Shown here: positions 33,625 through 44,234 of the stretch, one piece after another
Position numbering within the stretch: position 1 is the stretch's first letter
Layout: each line of letters starts with the position of its first letter
Assembly: GCA_000697665.1 (NCBI GenBank)
Contig: KL197738.1
Span: 4,128 to 68,127, forward strand
Direction of reading: 5' to 3'
Origin: Jaapia argillacea MUCL 33604
Lineage: Eukaryota; Basidiomycota; Agaricomycetes; Jaapiales; Jaapiaceae
DNA: 64,000 nucleotides
Program-made: the position numbers and the translations under genes
The notes under the pieces: generated by a model
What the model was told of the DNA's origin: nothing
Database searches by the model: none
The model's input: only the letters and a program-made list of their open reading frames with translations

Positions 33625-35666
33625 CTATCCCTCAGATTCCTGGCCAAGCGTCATGCTGGCAGGAAGTTGTAGTTCAATGTCTTGTTCAATCAACTCTCGA
33701 AAAGTAGCTCTGCTATTGAGTCTATCAACCACCGAACAAACGTCAGTCGTAAAAGTCTGAAAAAGCCATCCGTCAACGTACGCAGAGAGCATCGAGTTTA
33801 CGTAGACTTCAAACGAGGCATCGTTAGCCAAGTCGAATGAACAGCGACGATTCTCCTCACTCACTTTTCGCATGTACGAAATATATGGCGATGTAAATCA
33901 TATTGAACGGCATCGCTACATACTAAGAGTCGAGAAGCTCGCTATCAACGAGTATGAAAACCCAAAAGAGACGGAGATAACTCACTACACCCACATATAA
34001 CACGGCCACGATGCTTTCCAGGAATCAGCCAACAACGAACGAGAAAAAAAGTTGAGAACAAACCTGGTCAGCAGCCCAGTAGCCATGGTATAACCAATCA
34101 ACGTCCCAATCAACGAATTAACCCTAGCCATAAAATGAGCACCAATATCTCCAGGAGAAAGGGGACAACAAAACGAACTTTTCCGTGATGACACGTTTCC
34201 TCGATTGATACAACAACCGACATGTCATCACAGCGATGGTAAGGTCCACCACCGCTCGACAAGACGCAGAAACGATTACGATCCACTACATTCCGGTAAA
34301 CAGCCCAATCGACGATTTCAACTACAAAGGGATGATGGAATAGACATTGATCCTGACCTGTTGCTTAACAGAAGCCGAGAAGGCCGGAAACCTAAAGCTA
34401 AGTGACGAGCAGGGGGTTTCAGTCGAACACACCCTTCACACCAACCCAAGACCAAACAGAAGGAGGTCTAACCATTTCGCAACGTATACTATCCCCGACG
34501 AATGATAATCAAGTCAGCCAATCACGACGTGTACCGTTCCCAAATTCCAATTCATACGCACCAAAACCAATCACTGAAAACCGGCCCGTAGGAAATGAAC
34601 TTTCGCGTCGACGGAGACCGGAGAAGATGTAAGGACTAGGAACGCGTACCTAGAGCGGCGACTGCGAGTATGGGCTATGGAAGGAATGAATCAGGGATAA
34701 CGAATAACGAATTGATTTTACAGGATGAACTTACTAGAATGGATATCCGTCGATCTCTGTTGTGAACTAAGGACATAAGGGATGATATTAACCCAGAGTC
34801 CCATTAGGTCTGATTAATGTGAAAACACTCACGTATCCATATCCTCCTGATATAGAAACTGAGGAGAGGAAGCGAAGTTAGGGTGAGAAAGAGACTGTGA
34901 TCTCCAGGGCGTTGGGATCTCACAGCTCGACGATAATGATACAAATATCCTGTTCAAACACCATGAGCGAAGGCGTAAGAGCATCACAAAGAACTATTCA
35001 CAGAAGGAATGACTTGTGCCTAAATTCCACCCCGATGATTCGAGTAAGTAACCACAAAGTCAAACCAATTCGTGAAAACCTCACGATGAGACTCCTACAG
35101 TTGTAAACATCAATCAAGACTGGAGGATATAACTTGGTTTAGGGGTATTAGACTCACCAGACAGCGTAGAGTAGCGCAAATGGGTTCCCGTTGCCTTGTG
35201 TGATCAAATAGAACCAGATGGCATGAACGAGGAGACATTCTTGAAGGGTGTCCAACTGAAATTTCCGTCAGGAAATTGGGAGGTGGATGATTCGGGAATG
35301 AGCTTACCATCCAAACAGCGGCGACCTTGACAACGATTGTCGATCCAAAGGGTGGCAAGAAACGGTGGGATGAGACTCACCACTACTTTTAGGGTGAGAC
35401 TGTCTTCAGGATATGACTGGTAATATCTCAGCACCTGGATGCAGGTTATCCCGTACAACCTGTGAAACCCTAATGAGAATAAAGACGCGTACTCGAAAGG
35501 CGAACGGAACCGACGCGAATGACATGAGTACACCATCGAGCATGGCACCAAAGGTGACATCCATGAGAGTCATGGCGGGGAACAAGAGAACATCAACAGG
35601 ATCGAATGGGAAATGAGGTGAAGGAGGAGTCGGAGCCGCAAAATGAGACGGCCACCCATCCTCCAC
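33625..35666 (-). CDS. DUF6534-type multipass membrane protein (third copy in the window)
   Basis: Best-preserved member of the family here. Exon 1 ends GAMLDGVLMSFA with donor GTCGGT; exon 2 is LYGITCIQVLRYYQSYPEDS plus LTLKVV; exon 3 is only VAAVWM; exon 4 is LDTLQECLLVHAIWFYLI, continuing TQGNGNPFALLYAVW. Later exons include HFMARVNSLIGTLIGYTMAT with GLLTR, and the end has FEVYVNSMLSA joined across an intron to LNSRATFRELIEQDIELQLP. These are the classical DUF6534 landmarks (YG-T-IQ, Y-Y, D-T-L/H, N-x-L, Y-x-NSxLA-x-LN-x-R). About seven helices are expected. Function unknown. The start may be 35666 (MEDGWPSHF) or 35573 (MTLMDVTFG). Some middle exons (34200-35000) were not resolved. Confidence 0.8.
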
Positions 35667-36859
35667 TGCTTCGCCAATACAGCACGTCGTCCAATAAACA
35701 CGAACCCCATTGCACGGCGAGATCGATTGACTTTGGAGGTGGATCGATTACCTTTCCGATGCTAGGCTAGACGGAGGAGAAAGTAGGTTTCGTGGACGGT
35801 GCACGTACTTTTGATAGTAACTGTCAAGGGGTGGAGTCGTTGCTAGCTCGAGGAATGGTCAAGCTTAGGGCCAGCCACGATTGCAGCGCGAAAGCGATGC
35901 TATGAACATTTGTAGAGAGTAGTTATATAACTGGATAAGTGCAAGACGAGAAGCTAGGATCTGATGCCAACCGTTCTGATGAGGTGAGTTGACCGTGAGT
36001 CCATATACGGTTGATTGCAAAGCGCACGGCGGCCTGCAACAATCCGAAATGTCGGCACAGGGACCAGGACACTTGAGCCATCACCACGACCTTTCGACCC
36101 GAACGTTGACGTGCAGTGATCAAGGGTTCAAACGAGGGTCAACACTTGGTCGAGAGTCAAGACTATCGACCACATTCCCACTTTTTTTCCCGCCGTGTCT
36201 TCCATTTCTCATGCGACTCAAAAAAAACATTGGAGAAATCTCCTCGCTCGCTGGCTGCCTTGTTTCGGGATCTCGGGATACCTATTATTCACTCTGTCCC
36301 CCCGCAAACTTTACTGCACAGTCTACGCCTGGATCTCTGTCCTCCCATACCGCGGCATCAATGCTCATCCAGTTCAACATGCAGACCTATGGCGCAATGT
36401 TCGCTGCTAAGTGCTTCTCTTGTCTTCATCGTTTGGAGAACAGAAGTCTGTCACCTCGACCCGGCCCAACTAAAGTGTCAACCATGGGTGTGAATGAGCG
36501 AACCTCTCCGTACCTCGCATCCCAGTTTCTGCATCAACTCCCCCGTCCCACTCGAGAGATTTGTGTCCTCCGGCATCTTCAAGTGCGATTGTCTCCTTCA
36601 TTCACGTCAGAACCAATACACGCAGCCAAGGCGATAACCCCCTCAAGAAAATCAACATCACGTGGTTATGCGCGACTTTTACTTGACGCGATTCACCTGA
36701 CGCAAATGTCGACAACTTACCAAGCTTTCGCCTCATCCTCGTTACAATTGCAGGAGTTGGCATCATTATGGCCTGGTCTTGTCCTAGCTCGCCCTCATAA
36801 ATACGAGCCCCAAGCCAAACTTGAGTATCACCCCCACATTTCACATCACTGTATCCAAC
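35667..36859. repeat. Upstream region of reductase copy C, left end of the tandem duplication
   Basis: From about 35816 (AACTGTCAAGGGGTGGAGTCGT-like block) this sequence is repeated from about 38608 before copy D. Shared blocks include GTTGCTAG, GAGAAGCTAGGATCTGATGCC-like sequence, GAGTCCATAT, GCGGCCTGC and the QTYGAMFAA-coding block near 36380. It is the empty-site counterpart of copy D's upstream region: the hAT-like element found there is absent here. A long plus-strand frame at 35989-37200 crosses this segment and then reads copy C out of frame; it is a chance frame. Confidence 0.72.
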
Positions 36860-38118
36860 ATGGTTCAGCAAAAAGCTCTCTTGTTAACCGAGAGGTCTGG
36901 CAAACTCGTCGTTGGCGAACGTGCCATTCCCAAAGTCGAGCCTGGCTGGGTATTGGTGAAGATCGAAGCGACTGCTCTCAGCCCCGTCGATTGGAAGATA
37001 CAGAAATACGGTGTCATTATCGAACAGTTCCCTGCTGTGCTTGGAACAGATGCAGCTGGGATTGTCGAAGAAGTTGGGGAGGGTGTGACGAACGTCGCGA
37101 AAGGCGACCGAGTGTGAGTTCCACTTTTATAGCCCTCTCTACTCCCAAAACTCATCGTTTTGTCCAGCCTCTTCCAAGGGTGGTAGCTAAGCAGCGATAG
37201 GACCACGTTCCAACACTTTAGCGTTGTGTCCGCTGAGATCGTTGCAAAGGTGTGCTACTTTCTAACAACGTAAATGCACATCACGTACCTGATCGTTATT
37301 ACCCAGCCGCCTCGATCCCTCTTACTCTGGCCACAGCTGCTCTAGGGTTGTACGGTAAGCAGCCTACCAAAGGATCTGCTGGTTTGAGTCCACCTTGGGA
37401 AGAGGCTGGACGAGGCAAGTATAAGGGGAAACCTATTCTTGTCCTTGGTGGTTCTAGCTCAGTTGGACAGTTCGGTATGTACTCAAGATTTCGACGGATT
37501 CTTTGAGCGTTCATTGATACTGACGAGACACTTCGGATAGCAATCCAACTGGCCGCCCTTTCAGGCTTTTCGCCCATCATCGCTACCGCATCTTCCAGTA
37601 ACGCCTCCTATCTCAAATCAATTGGCGTATCTCATTTCATCGACCGACACGCCCCTACTTCGGAGCTATTGGCAGAGGTCAGGTCGATCATTGGCTCCAA
37701 CCCACTCGAAATCGTCTACGATGCTGTCTCTCTCCCAGACACGCAAAAGGCAGGGTATGAATTGTTGTCGAAGGGGGGACAGATCGTAGTAACCCTCAAC
37801 CCTGTCGTCGACGAGGAAACAGCAGCGAAAGAGGGCAAGAAATTCATCCACATTTTTGGAAACGTGAACGACTCGAATCAGAGGGAGACAGGGAAGAGCC
37901 TGTACTCGAAGTTGAGTGGGTTGTTGGAAGATGGATCTCTCCAGGTCAGTTCTCGAAAACGACACACATTGCCGGGCGTGTGACTTACCCGTTTGTAGCC
38001 CAATCGCGTGGAGGTTCTTCCTCGTGGCCTTGAAGGTATTGTTGGTGGTTTGAAACGATTGGAGGACGACTCCGTCAGCGGCATCAAACTCGTTGCCCGC
38101 CCACAGGAAACGGCTTAG
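36860..38118 (+). pseudogene. TOXD-like reductase copy C, recently broken
   Basis: Nearly the same sequence as copies B and D. Exon 1 is intact (MVQQKALLLTERSGKLVVGE through KGDRV). In exon 2 the codon TAT of copies B and D is TAG at 37184-37186 (FQGW-stop). The start of exon 3 has lost about 35 bases, including the normal acceptor and the codons for VPSKISSDQ, so any splice at TTACCCAG near 37308 enters exon 3 out of frame. From AASIPLTLATAALGLYG on, exons 3-5 are clean, with ILVLGGSSSVGQF and AEVRSIIGSNPLEIVYDAV. Two independent faults against otherwise very high similarity mean the gene was lost recently. Confidence 0.88.
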
Positions 38119-38607
38119 ATAGTCATGGGTGATCAATGTAATCGGAGGGGTTGATTTTGTAGCTAATACTTGTCGAGTTGTATCATGGTTTTGGAAGATA
38201 CTTGATCTCACCAATGGGACGCTAGAGACGCCGGGCAGACTCGAGCTGAGAAAGCGAAAGAGTTTGAAAGACTTGGCCAGCGAAAGGGCCGAAGGTTGCT
38301 CGTTGCTCCGCTCGCCAATTATTGTTGGGCTGGTTACTTTCATCCCCTCGGGTCATCACGTCCAACGTTAACGAGGGCCGAGTCTTTTGACTTCAGCGTT
38401 CAACTTTTTCACAGCCTACAGGGTTGAATTCGATCCTCTTCCGAGTGTACGTCGTCGGACCTTGGGGGGAGCTCCACTTCATTCAAAATTACATACCATA
38501 TATCACTGACCCATATCTGTTCCATCCCAATGTTTACAAGAGGAGTTGCTGTCACCTCACCAGCGATGATCTTGCACTTGCTTACCCTGACGCGATCCAC
38601 TAGTACT
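38119..38607. repeat. Spacer after copy C ending at the tandem duplication junction
   Basis: Same spacer as after copies B and D, down to GACGCGATCCACT at about 38590-38602. It then switches to AGTACTGTCAAG, the sequence that also begins the unit at about 35816. The join marks the border between two tandem units, one holding C and one holding D. Confidence 0.75.
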
Positions 38608-38768
38608 GTCAAGAGGCAGAGTCGTTGCTAGATTGAGGACAGGTCAAATTTGCAGGCAAGGCGAAAGCTATGCTGTGAGTATTTGTAGAGAGCCTGGATA
38701 AATGCAAGAAGAGAGCAGGAGGATCTGATGCCAGAATTGCAAACGTTCTGAGGAGAGCTGAACATAAT

Positions 38769-39776
38769 CAGTGATGTCAATGACCCAGTAATAACCGGTC
38801 AAAAGTGTGGGGCTGACCCTTTGGTCCACTTTTGACGAAAATAGACAAAAGTAATAACCCCAAAACATAGGGTCATAATTATCAGTACAATTCTAGCGTA
38901 CATAGTATGCTATGAAGACCTTGTACCCATCGAGACTCTTCCCCAAGGTCCCTGAGAAGTCTCCCCTTATCGCTCAACCAATAAAATCCCAGCTCAACGG
39001 GTGTTTGTGTACTCAAAGAGGTTGGCGAGGGCGAAAGAATCTCGACTCGAGCATGACAAGAGCTAGTAACATCCTGCAGCTCATCAGTCTCCCCCTCAGA
39101 GTGATCATCCGAAGGCGATGCAATGAGGAAGGTCGCAACTCCATGGAAGCTTGCCGCTTCACTCGGTATCTCATTGCTGCAGTTCCGGTTCTTGCGTGGT
39201 GGAAAGTGGCAGGCTTCTTTGTGTCTGCGTTTGAGGTCCGGCCAAACCAGAGGTTCGGTGGTGGGTCGTGGATCGAGCTGGCTCTGTTGCGAGGTCTGAA
39301 TAGGCCTGAAGTCACTGAATATCTGAGTTTTTGTTCAATGGGCGGAACCAGTACGAGGGTGAGGATGTGAATCGCAAGTTTGGCGAAGCTGTTGCGGCCG
39401 TTGGTGTCCTCAGGCACAGTGTCGAAATCACATCAAATTCACGTAGGATGTGTGTGGGCAAGGAAGGGATGATGAAGGTATGTCGGCCACAAAATGTTCT
39501 CGTATACAAGCCTTGGGCCTTCCAGCCACTCTGAGTCCAAGGTTGGAGATGCCGAAAGTGATAGACCAACACAGAGAGGTTCCGCAGTGAAAACAGCGCA
39601 GACAATGACCTTCACAACTTCGAAGCCTCAATAAATTGGGCGATAAATCAATATTTCTGGATGGTTACGGGGCACGTGGTTACAGGGTAATTACTGGTCA
39701 AAAAATATGACCTGACCCTTTTGACTTCTGACACGGTCAATGGTCAGACCTTTTGACTTGACCCTCGCCATCACTG
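38769..39776. mobile_element. Non-autonomous hAT-like DNA transposon, 1,008 bp
   Basis: The element begins CAGTGATG and ends CATCACTG (terminal inverted repeats, starting with the CAGNG of hAT elements). It is flanked on both sides by the 8-bp direct repeat AACATAAT (38761-38768 and 39777-39784), the target-site length of the hAT superfamily. Inside both ends, GGTCAAAAG or its complement CTTTTGACC recurs several times, as expected for subterminal transposase-binding repeats. The paralogous site before copy C lacks the insertion. The interior holds frames of up to 134 codons but no recognisable transposase (no BED finger or hAT dimerisation block). It must have been moved by a hAT transposase encoded elsewhere. 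Confidence 0.87.
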
Positions 39777-39784
39777 AACATAAT

Positions 39785-40667
39785 GAGTCCATATGTGGTT
39801 GAATACAAAGCGTACGGCGGCCTGCAGTGCCAATCACTCCGAAATTGGTCCCAGAGCCATCACCGCCTGTTGACACGACGTTGAAGCTTGAAGACTCGCA
39901 CTGCTCAGGATGTGGGCCATTAATGTTTACGCTCTTTTCCGCCTTCGACTCGATCCCTGTCCTCCATCTCTCCTGCGAGTCGAGACCGACTCAAAAAAAT
40001 ATGAAGGGGAATCTGGTCACTCTCTACGTTGTCTCAAGATCTTGGGTTGCCTATCACCTGCAAGCTTGATACTACTGAACCAGTCGACACCTGGATCTCT
40101 GTCCTCCCCTTCCAAAGGCATCAATACTCATCCGGAATGGTTCATCATACAGACCTATGGCGCAATGTTTGCTGCTTCTCATCTTCAACATTTGGAGAAC
40201 AAAAGTCTGTCACCTGGACCCAGCCCAACTAACGGCTCAACCATGGGTGAGTGGACGAACTCCCCGTACCTCGCATCCCAGTCTCTGCGTCAGCTCTCCC
40301 GGCCCACTCGAGAGATTTGTGTCCTCTAGCATCGTCAAGTACGATTGTTCTCCTTCATTCGCGTCTCAGTGCCCGGCACCGATACACACAATCAAGGCGA
40401 TAACTCACTCAAAGAAATTCTACATCACGTGGTTAAGCGCGACTTTTCCCTGACACGATTCACCTTACGCAACGTCGACAACTTACCAAGCTTTCGCGTC
40501 AGCGCGAAGGCTCTCGAGTCTCAGGCATCTCATCCTGGTTACAATTGCAGACGTTGGCGTCATTATGGCCTGGTCTTGTCCTAGCTCGCCCTCATAAATA
40601 CGAGCCTCTAGCTAAACTTGACTATTACCCCACACTTCACATCCCCTCCAATCCCCACTATCTCAAC
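39785..40667 (+). repeat. Upstream segment of reductase copy D
   Basis: Continues the tandem unit after the transposon: GAGTCCATATGTGGTTG, GCGGCCTGCAGTG, then the block translated NTHPEWFIIQTYGAMFAAS near 40115-40180 and CCATGGGTGAGTGG near 40243. The last 200 bases before the gene, including CACGTGGTTAAGCGCGAC and CTCGCCCTCATAAATACGAG, match the flanks of B and C and should hold the promoter; CATAAATA may be a TATA element about 75 bases before the ATG. Confidence 0.65.
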
Positions 40668-41959
40668 ATGGTTCAGCAAAAAGCTCTCTTGTTACCCGAG
40701 AAGTTTGGCAAACTCGTCGTTGGCGAACGTGCCATTCCCAAAGTCGAGCCTGGCTGGGTATTGGTCAAGATCGAAGCGACTGCTCTTAATCCCGTCGATT
40801 GGAAAATAGTGAAATATGGTGTCTTTGTCGAACAGTTCCCTGCTGTGCTTGGAACAGACGCAGCCGGGATCATCGAAGAAGTTGGGGAGGGTGTGACGAA
40901 TGTCGTGAAAGGCGACCGAGTGTGAGTTCCACCTTATCGCGCTCGCTACGTCCAAAAATCATCGTCTTGTCCAGCCTCTTCCAAGGGTGGTATCAAAGCA
41001 GCGATAGGACCACGTTCCAACAGTTTAGCGTTGTGCCCGCTGAGTTTGTTGCAAAGGTGTGCCCTCTTTCCCAAAATATAAATCCACATCGAGCACCTGG
41101 TACTCACTACGCCTACCAGGTCCCTTCGAAGATCTCGTTGGACCAAGCCGCCTCAATCCCCCTTACTCTGGCCACAGCTGCTCTTGGCTTGTACGGTAAG
41201 CAGCCTACTAAAGGATCTGCTGGTTTGAGTCCACCTTGGGAAGAGGCTGGACGAGGCAAGTATGAGGGGAAACCTATTCTTGTTCTTGGTGGTTCTAGCT
41301 CGGTTGGACAGTTCGGTATGTACTCAAGATTTCGACGGATTCTTTGAGCGTTCATTGATACTGACGAGACACTTCGGATAGCAATCCAACTAGCCGCCCT
41401 TTCAGGCTTTTCGCCCATCATCGCCACCGCATCTGCCAGTAACGCCTCCTATCTCAAATCAATTGGCGTATCTCATTTCATCGACCGACACACTCCTACT
41501 GCAGAGCTTTTGGTAGAGGTCAGGTCGATCATTGGCTCCAACCCACTCGAAATCGTCTACGATGCCGTCGCTCTCCCAGACACCCAAAAGGCAGGGTATG
41601 AATTGTTGTCGAAGGGAGGACAGATCGTAGTAACCCTCAACCCTGTCGTCGATGAGGAGACGGCGGCGAAAGAGGGCAAGAAATTCGTCCACGTTTTCGG
41701 AAACGTGAACGACCCGAATCAGAGGGAGACAGGGAAGAGCCTATACTCGAAGTTGAGTGGGTTATTGGAAGATGGATCTCTTGAGGTCAGTTTCTCGAAC
41801 TAGATATAACTGCTGGGCGAATGACTTACTCGATTGTAGCCTAATCGCGTGGAGGTTCTTCCCAATGGTCTTGAAGGTATTGTTGGTGGTTTGAAACGAT
41901 TGGAGGACGACTCTATCAGTGGTATCAAACTCGTTGCCCGCCCTCAGGAAACGGCTTAG
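40668..41959 (+). CDS. TOXD-like NADPH-dependent medium-chain reductase, copy D
   Basis: Exons 40668-40921, 40975-41056, 41120-41315, 41382-41785 and 41840-41959 give 351 residues, the same exon lengths as copy B. The GroES-like half reads KLVVGERAIPKVEPGWVLVK, LNPVDWKIVKYG and LGTDAAGIIEEVGEGV. The NADPH-binding turn is ILVLGGSSSVGQF. The C-terminal half has HFIDRHTPT, LEIVYDAVALPDTQKAGYEL and ends SGIKLVARPQETA. No frame break was found. Small differences from B (LPEKFG for LTERSG, FVAK for IVAK, SLDQ for SSDQ) are conservative, so both probably have the same kind of activity. The hAT-like insertion lies 0.9 kb upstream. Confidence 0.9.
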
Positions 41960-42685
41960 ACAGTCGCGGGTGACCAGCAATGTAATTGTAGGGGTTGTTT
42001 TTGTAGCTTATATCTGTCGAATTGTATCATGGTTTTGGTAGAGCTCTCACCAATTTGACGCTGGAGACTCCGGACCGATTCGAGCTGAGATAGAGAAGCC
42101 TTCGCCGAAACGCAACTTGAAGCTTGAAGTGTTGACTCCAGCGTCGAAAGCACCCAAGGCTGATCATGGCTCCACTCACTAAGTTACGTCTTGTTGGCTG
42201 GTTTCTTCATCCCTCGGGAGACCGCCATCACGTCCAAGGAGGTCAGAGTCTTTTGACTTCAGTACACAACCTTTTCACAGCTCAAACTCGGTCCACTTCC
42301 GAGTCTACGTTGACTTCGGGGGAACTCCATCGCATTCAGAATGACATATCATATATCACTGGCCCATATCTGCTCCATCCCAAAGCATCGAATGGAGTTG
42401 CTGTCGCCTCACCCTGCTGACTGAGCGATGATTTTGGTCTTGCTTCTCCTGACGCGATCCACTCCGGACGCAATGTCGATGCATTACCAAGCTCGTTGCT
42501 CACTCAGCGCCAGGGTTCGAAGAGCGATCGGGAGCAAGGGTCTCGCAATGGTGTGCGATCGCAGACGTTGGTGTCATTATAACACGGTTTTGTGCCACCA
42601 CGCTTCCGTACTTAAGGGGTAGAGTCGACACTACTTCACCACCACCTCCTCCCCCAAGCCTATCCGCTCATAGTTCAATAACACC
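41960..42685. repeat. Spacer between copies D and E, inverted match of 20703-21344
   Basis: Carries the family spacer: ATCATGGTTTTGGTAGAG, GCATCGAATGGAGTTGCTGTC, GACGCGATCCACTCCGG and GCGATCGCAGACGTTGGTGTC, then the promoter-proximal GGGGTAGAGTCGACACTACTTC before copy E. The same blocks run on the minus strand between copies B and A. It contains no gene of its own; the minus-strand frames are shadows. Confidence 0.75.
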
Positions 42686-43963
42686 ATGACACAGCAAAAG
42701 GCCCTGTTCTTACTCGAGAAAAAAGGCGAATTCGCCATCGGCAATCGTCCCATCCCTAAGGTCGAACCTGGCTTGGTCCTTGTCAAGATTGAAGCCACAG
42801 CTCTTAACCCAGTCGACTGGAAGATCCAAAGAAATGGTATCATCGTGCAGGACTTCCCCGCTATACTGGGACTTGACGCTGCTGGGATCGTGGAAGAAGT
42901 TGGCCAAGGTGTGACTAACGTTGTGAAAGGCGACAGAGTGTCAGTTGTCCCTGGATGTTTCCAGGAAGACGCTTACTTAGTCTTTTCAGGGTCTTCCAAG
43001 GCTCTTTTCAGAACGACAGGTCAACTTTCCAGCAGTTCACTACCGTACCTGCTGAAATCGTTGCCAAGGTCAATCTAATCCCGTTACCATACTCCTCTCC
43101 TAATTGTTTAATCGTCGCAACAGATCCCCACCAACGTCTCTCCCGAGCAAGCTGCGTCGATTCCTTCGACCCTAGCCACCGCCGTCCTCGGTTTATACGT
43201 GAAACAACCCGTAAAAGGATCTGCCGGCTTGTATCCTCCTTGGGAACAGGGCGGACGAGGCAAATACTCCGGTAAACCCATCGTCGTTTTTGGAGGTTCT
43301 AGTTCAATTGGTCAATTCGGTTCGTCCGACCAGCCTTTTATCCGAGTCGAGATATCCATTGACGCACCGACTTTCAACGCAGTGATTCAATTGGCGAAGC
43401 TTTCAGGATTTTCTCCCATTATCACCACCGCTTCCCCCCAACATTCGACTTTCCTCGAGTCGCTCGGAGCCACCCATTTCATTGATCGGAACACTCCCAC
43501 TCCCGAACTCGAAGCTAAAGCCAAAACCATCCTCAACTCCGACACTCCTCTCGATATCGTCTACGACGCCGTCAGTCTACCAGATACGCAAAGAGCGGGA
43601 TATCAGCTGTTGGCGAAGGGAGGTGTACTCGTAACGACTCTATTCCCTGTTGTCGACGAGGAGACTGCAAAATCAGAGGGGAAGAGGATCGTTCACGTTT
43701 TCGGGAATGTGAACGACCCGAACCAGAGGGAACTTGGGAAGAGTCTGTACTCGAATCTGACTGGGTTATTGGAAGATGGAACTATTCAGGTCAGTTCTCG
43801 AAAAGATACGACGGCGGGCAAGTGACTTACCTCCCTCATATAGCCCAATCGCGTGGAGGTTCTCCCCAATGGCCTTCAAGGCATAGTTGACGGTTTGAAA
43901 CGATTGGAGAACGGTTCCATCAGTGGTATTAAACTTGTTGCGCATCCTCAAGAAACTGTATAG
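42686..43963 (+). CDS. TOXD-like NADPH-dependent medium-chain reductase, copy E (diverged paralogue)
   Basis: Exons 42686-42939, 42990-43068, 43124-43319, 43383-43789 and 43844-43963, again 351 residues although exons 2 and 4 differ by one codon each from B and D. It reads MTQQKALFLLEKKGEFAIGN, LNPVDWKIQRNG, LGLDAAGIVEEVGQGV, IVVFGGSSSIGQF (cofactor turn), HFIDRNTPTPELEAKAKTIL and ends SGIKLVAHPQETV. It is clearly less similar to B and D than they are to each other, so the D-E tandem pair is older than the inverted and tandem copies. Intact. Relic A is its inverted-arm twin. Substrate preference may differ from B and D given the changes in the cofactor loop and the middle region. Confidence 0.9.
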
Positions 43964-44234
43964 AGGATGGAATCGCAAATGTAACATGCAGCTTTTGTCT
44001 TCCGTTGTATGCTCGCAATGCATGGAATCAACCAAAGTAGTTCGAGAGCATGCTCGCTTGACGTTTCAATGATTTGTAGAGTTAAAAAGTACCACGACTC
44101 GTCCGACGACTACAGTTTTTGAAGCACCTCAACAGCTCAGCATCATCAGCGAATCGAAGAGAGTAAAGTGATTATTGCATCCAACAATTCGCCCAATACT
44201 ATACACTAAGAATACACAGACGTACAAAAACCAT
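43964..44234. other. Convergent 3' region between reductase E and the HAM1-like gene
   Basis: Short gap between two convergent genes with no other feature. The right edge of the reductase duplication lies about here. Confidence 0.4.

Noticed and set aside
35989-37200. 403-codon plus-strand frame
   Set aside because: It begins in the duplicated upstream DNA and then reads copy C in a wrong frame. The homologous positions before D do not keep it open.
39013-39417. 134-codon frame inside the hAT-like element as a transposase
   Set aside because: No hAT dimerisation block, catalytic pattern or BED finger could be seen; the element is too short for a complete transposase gene.
20236-43963. The paired arms as long terminal repeats of a mobile element
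   Set aside because: The arms are inverted, contain host genes with introns and have no terminal motifs or target duplications.
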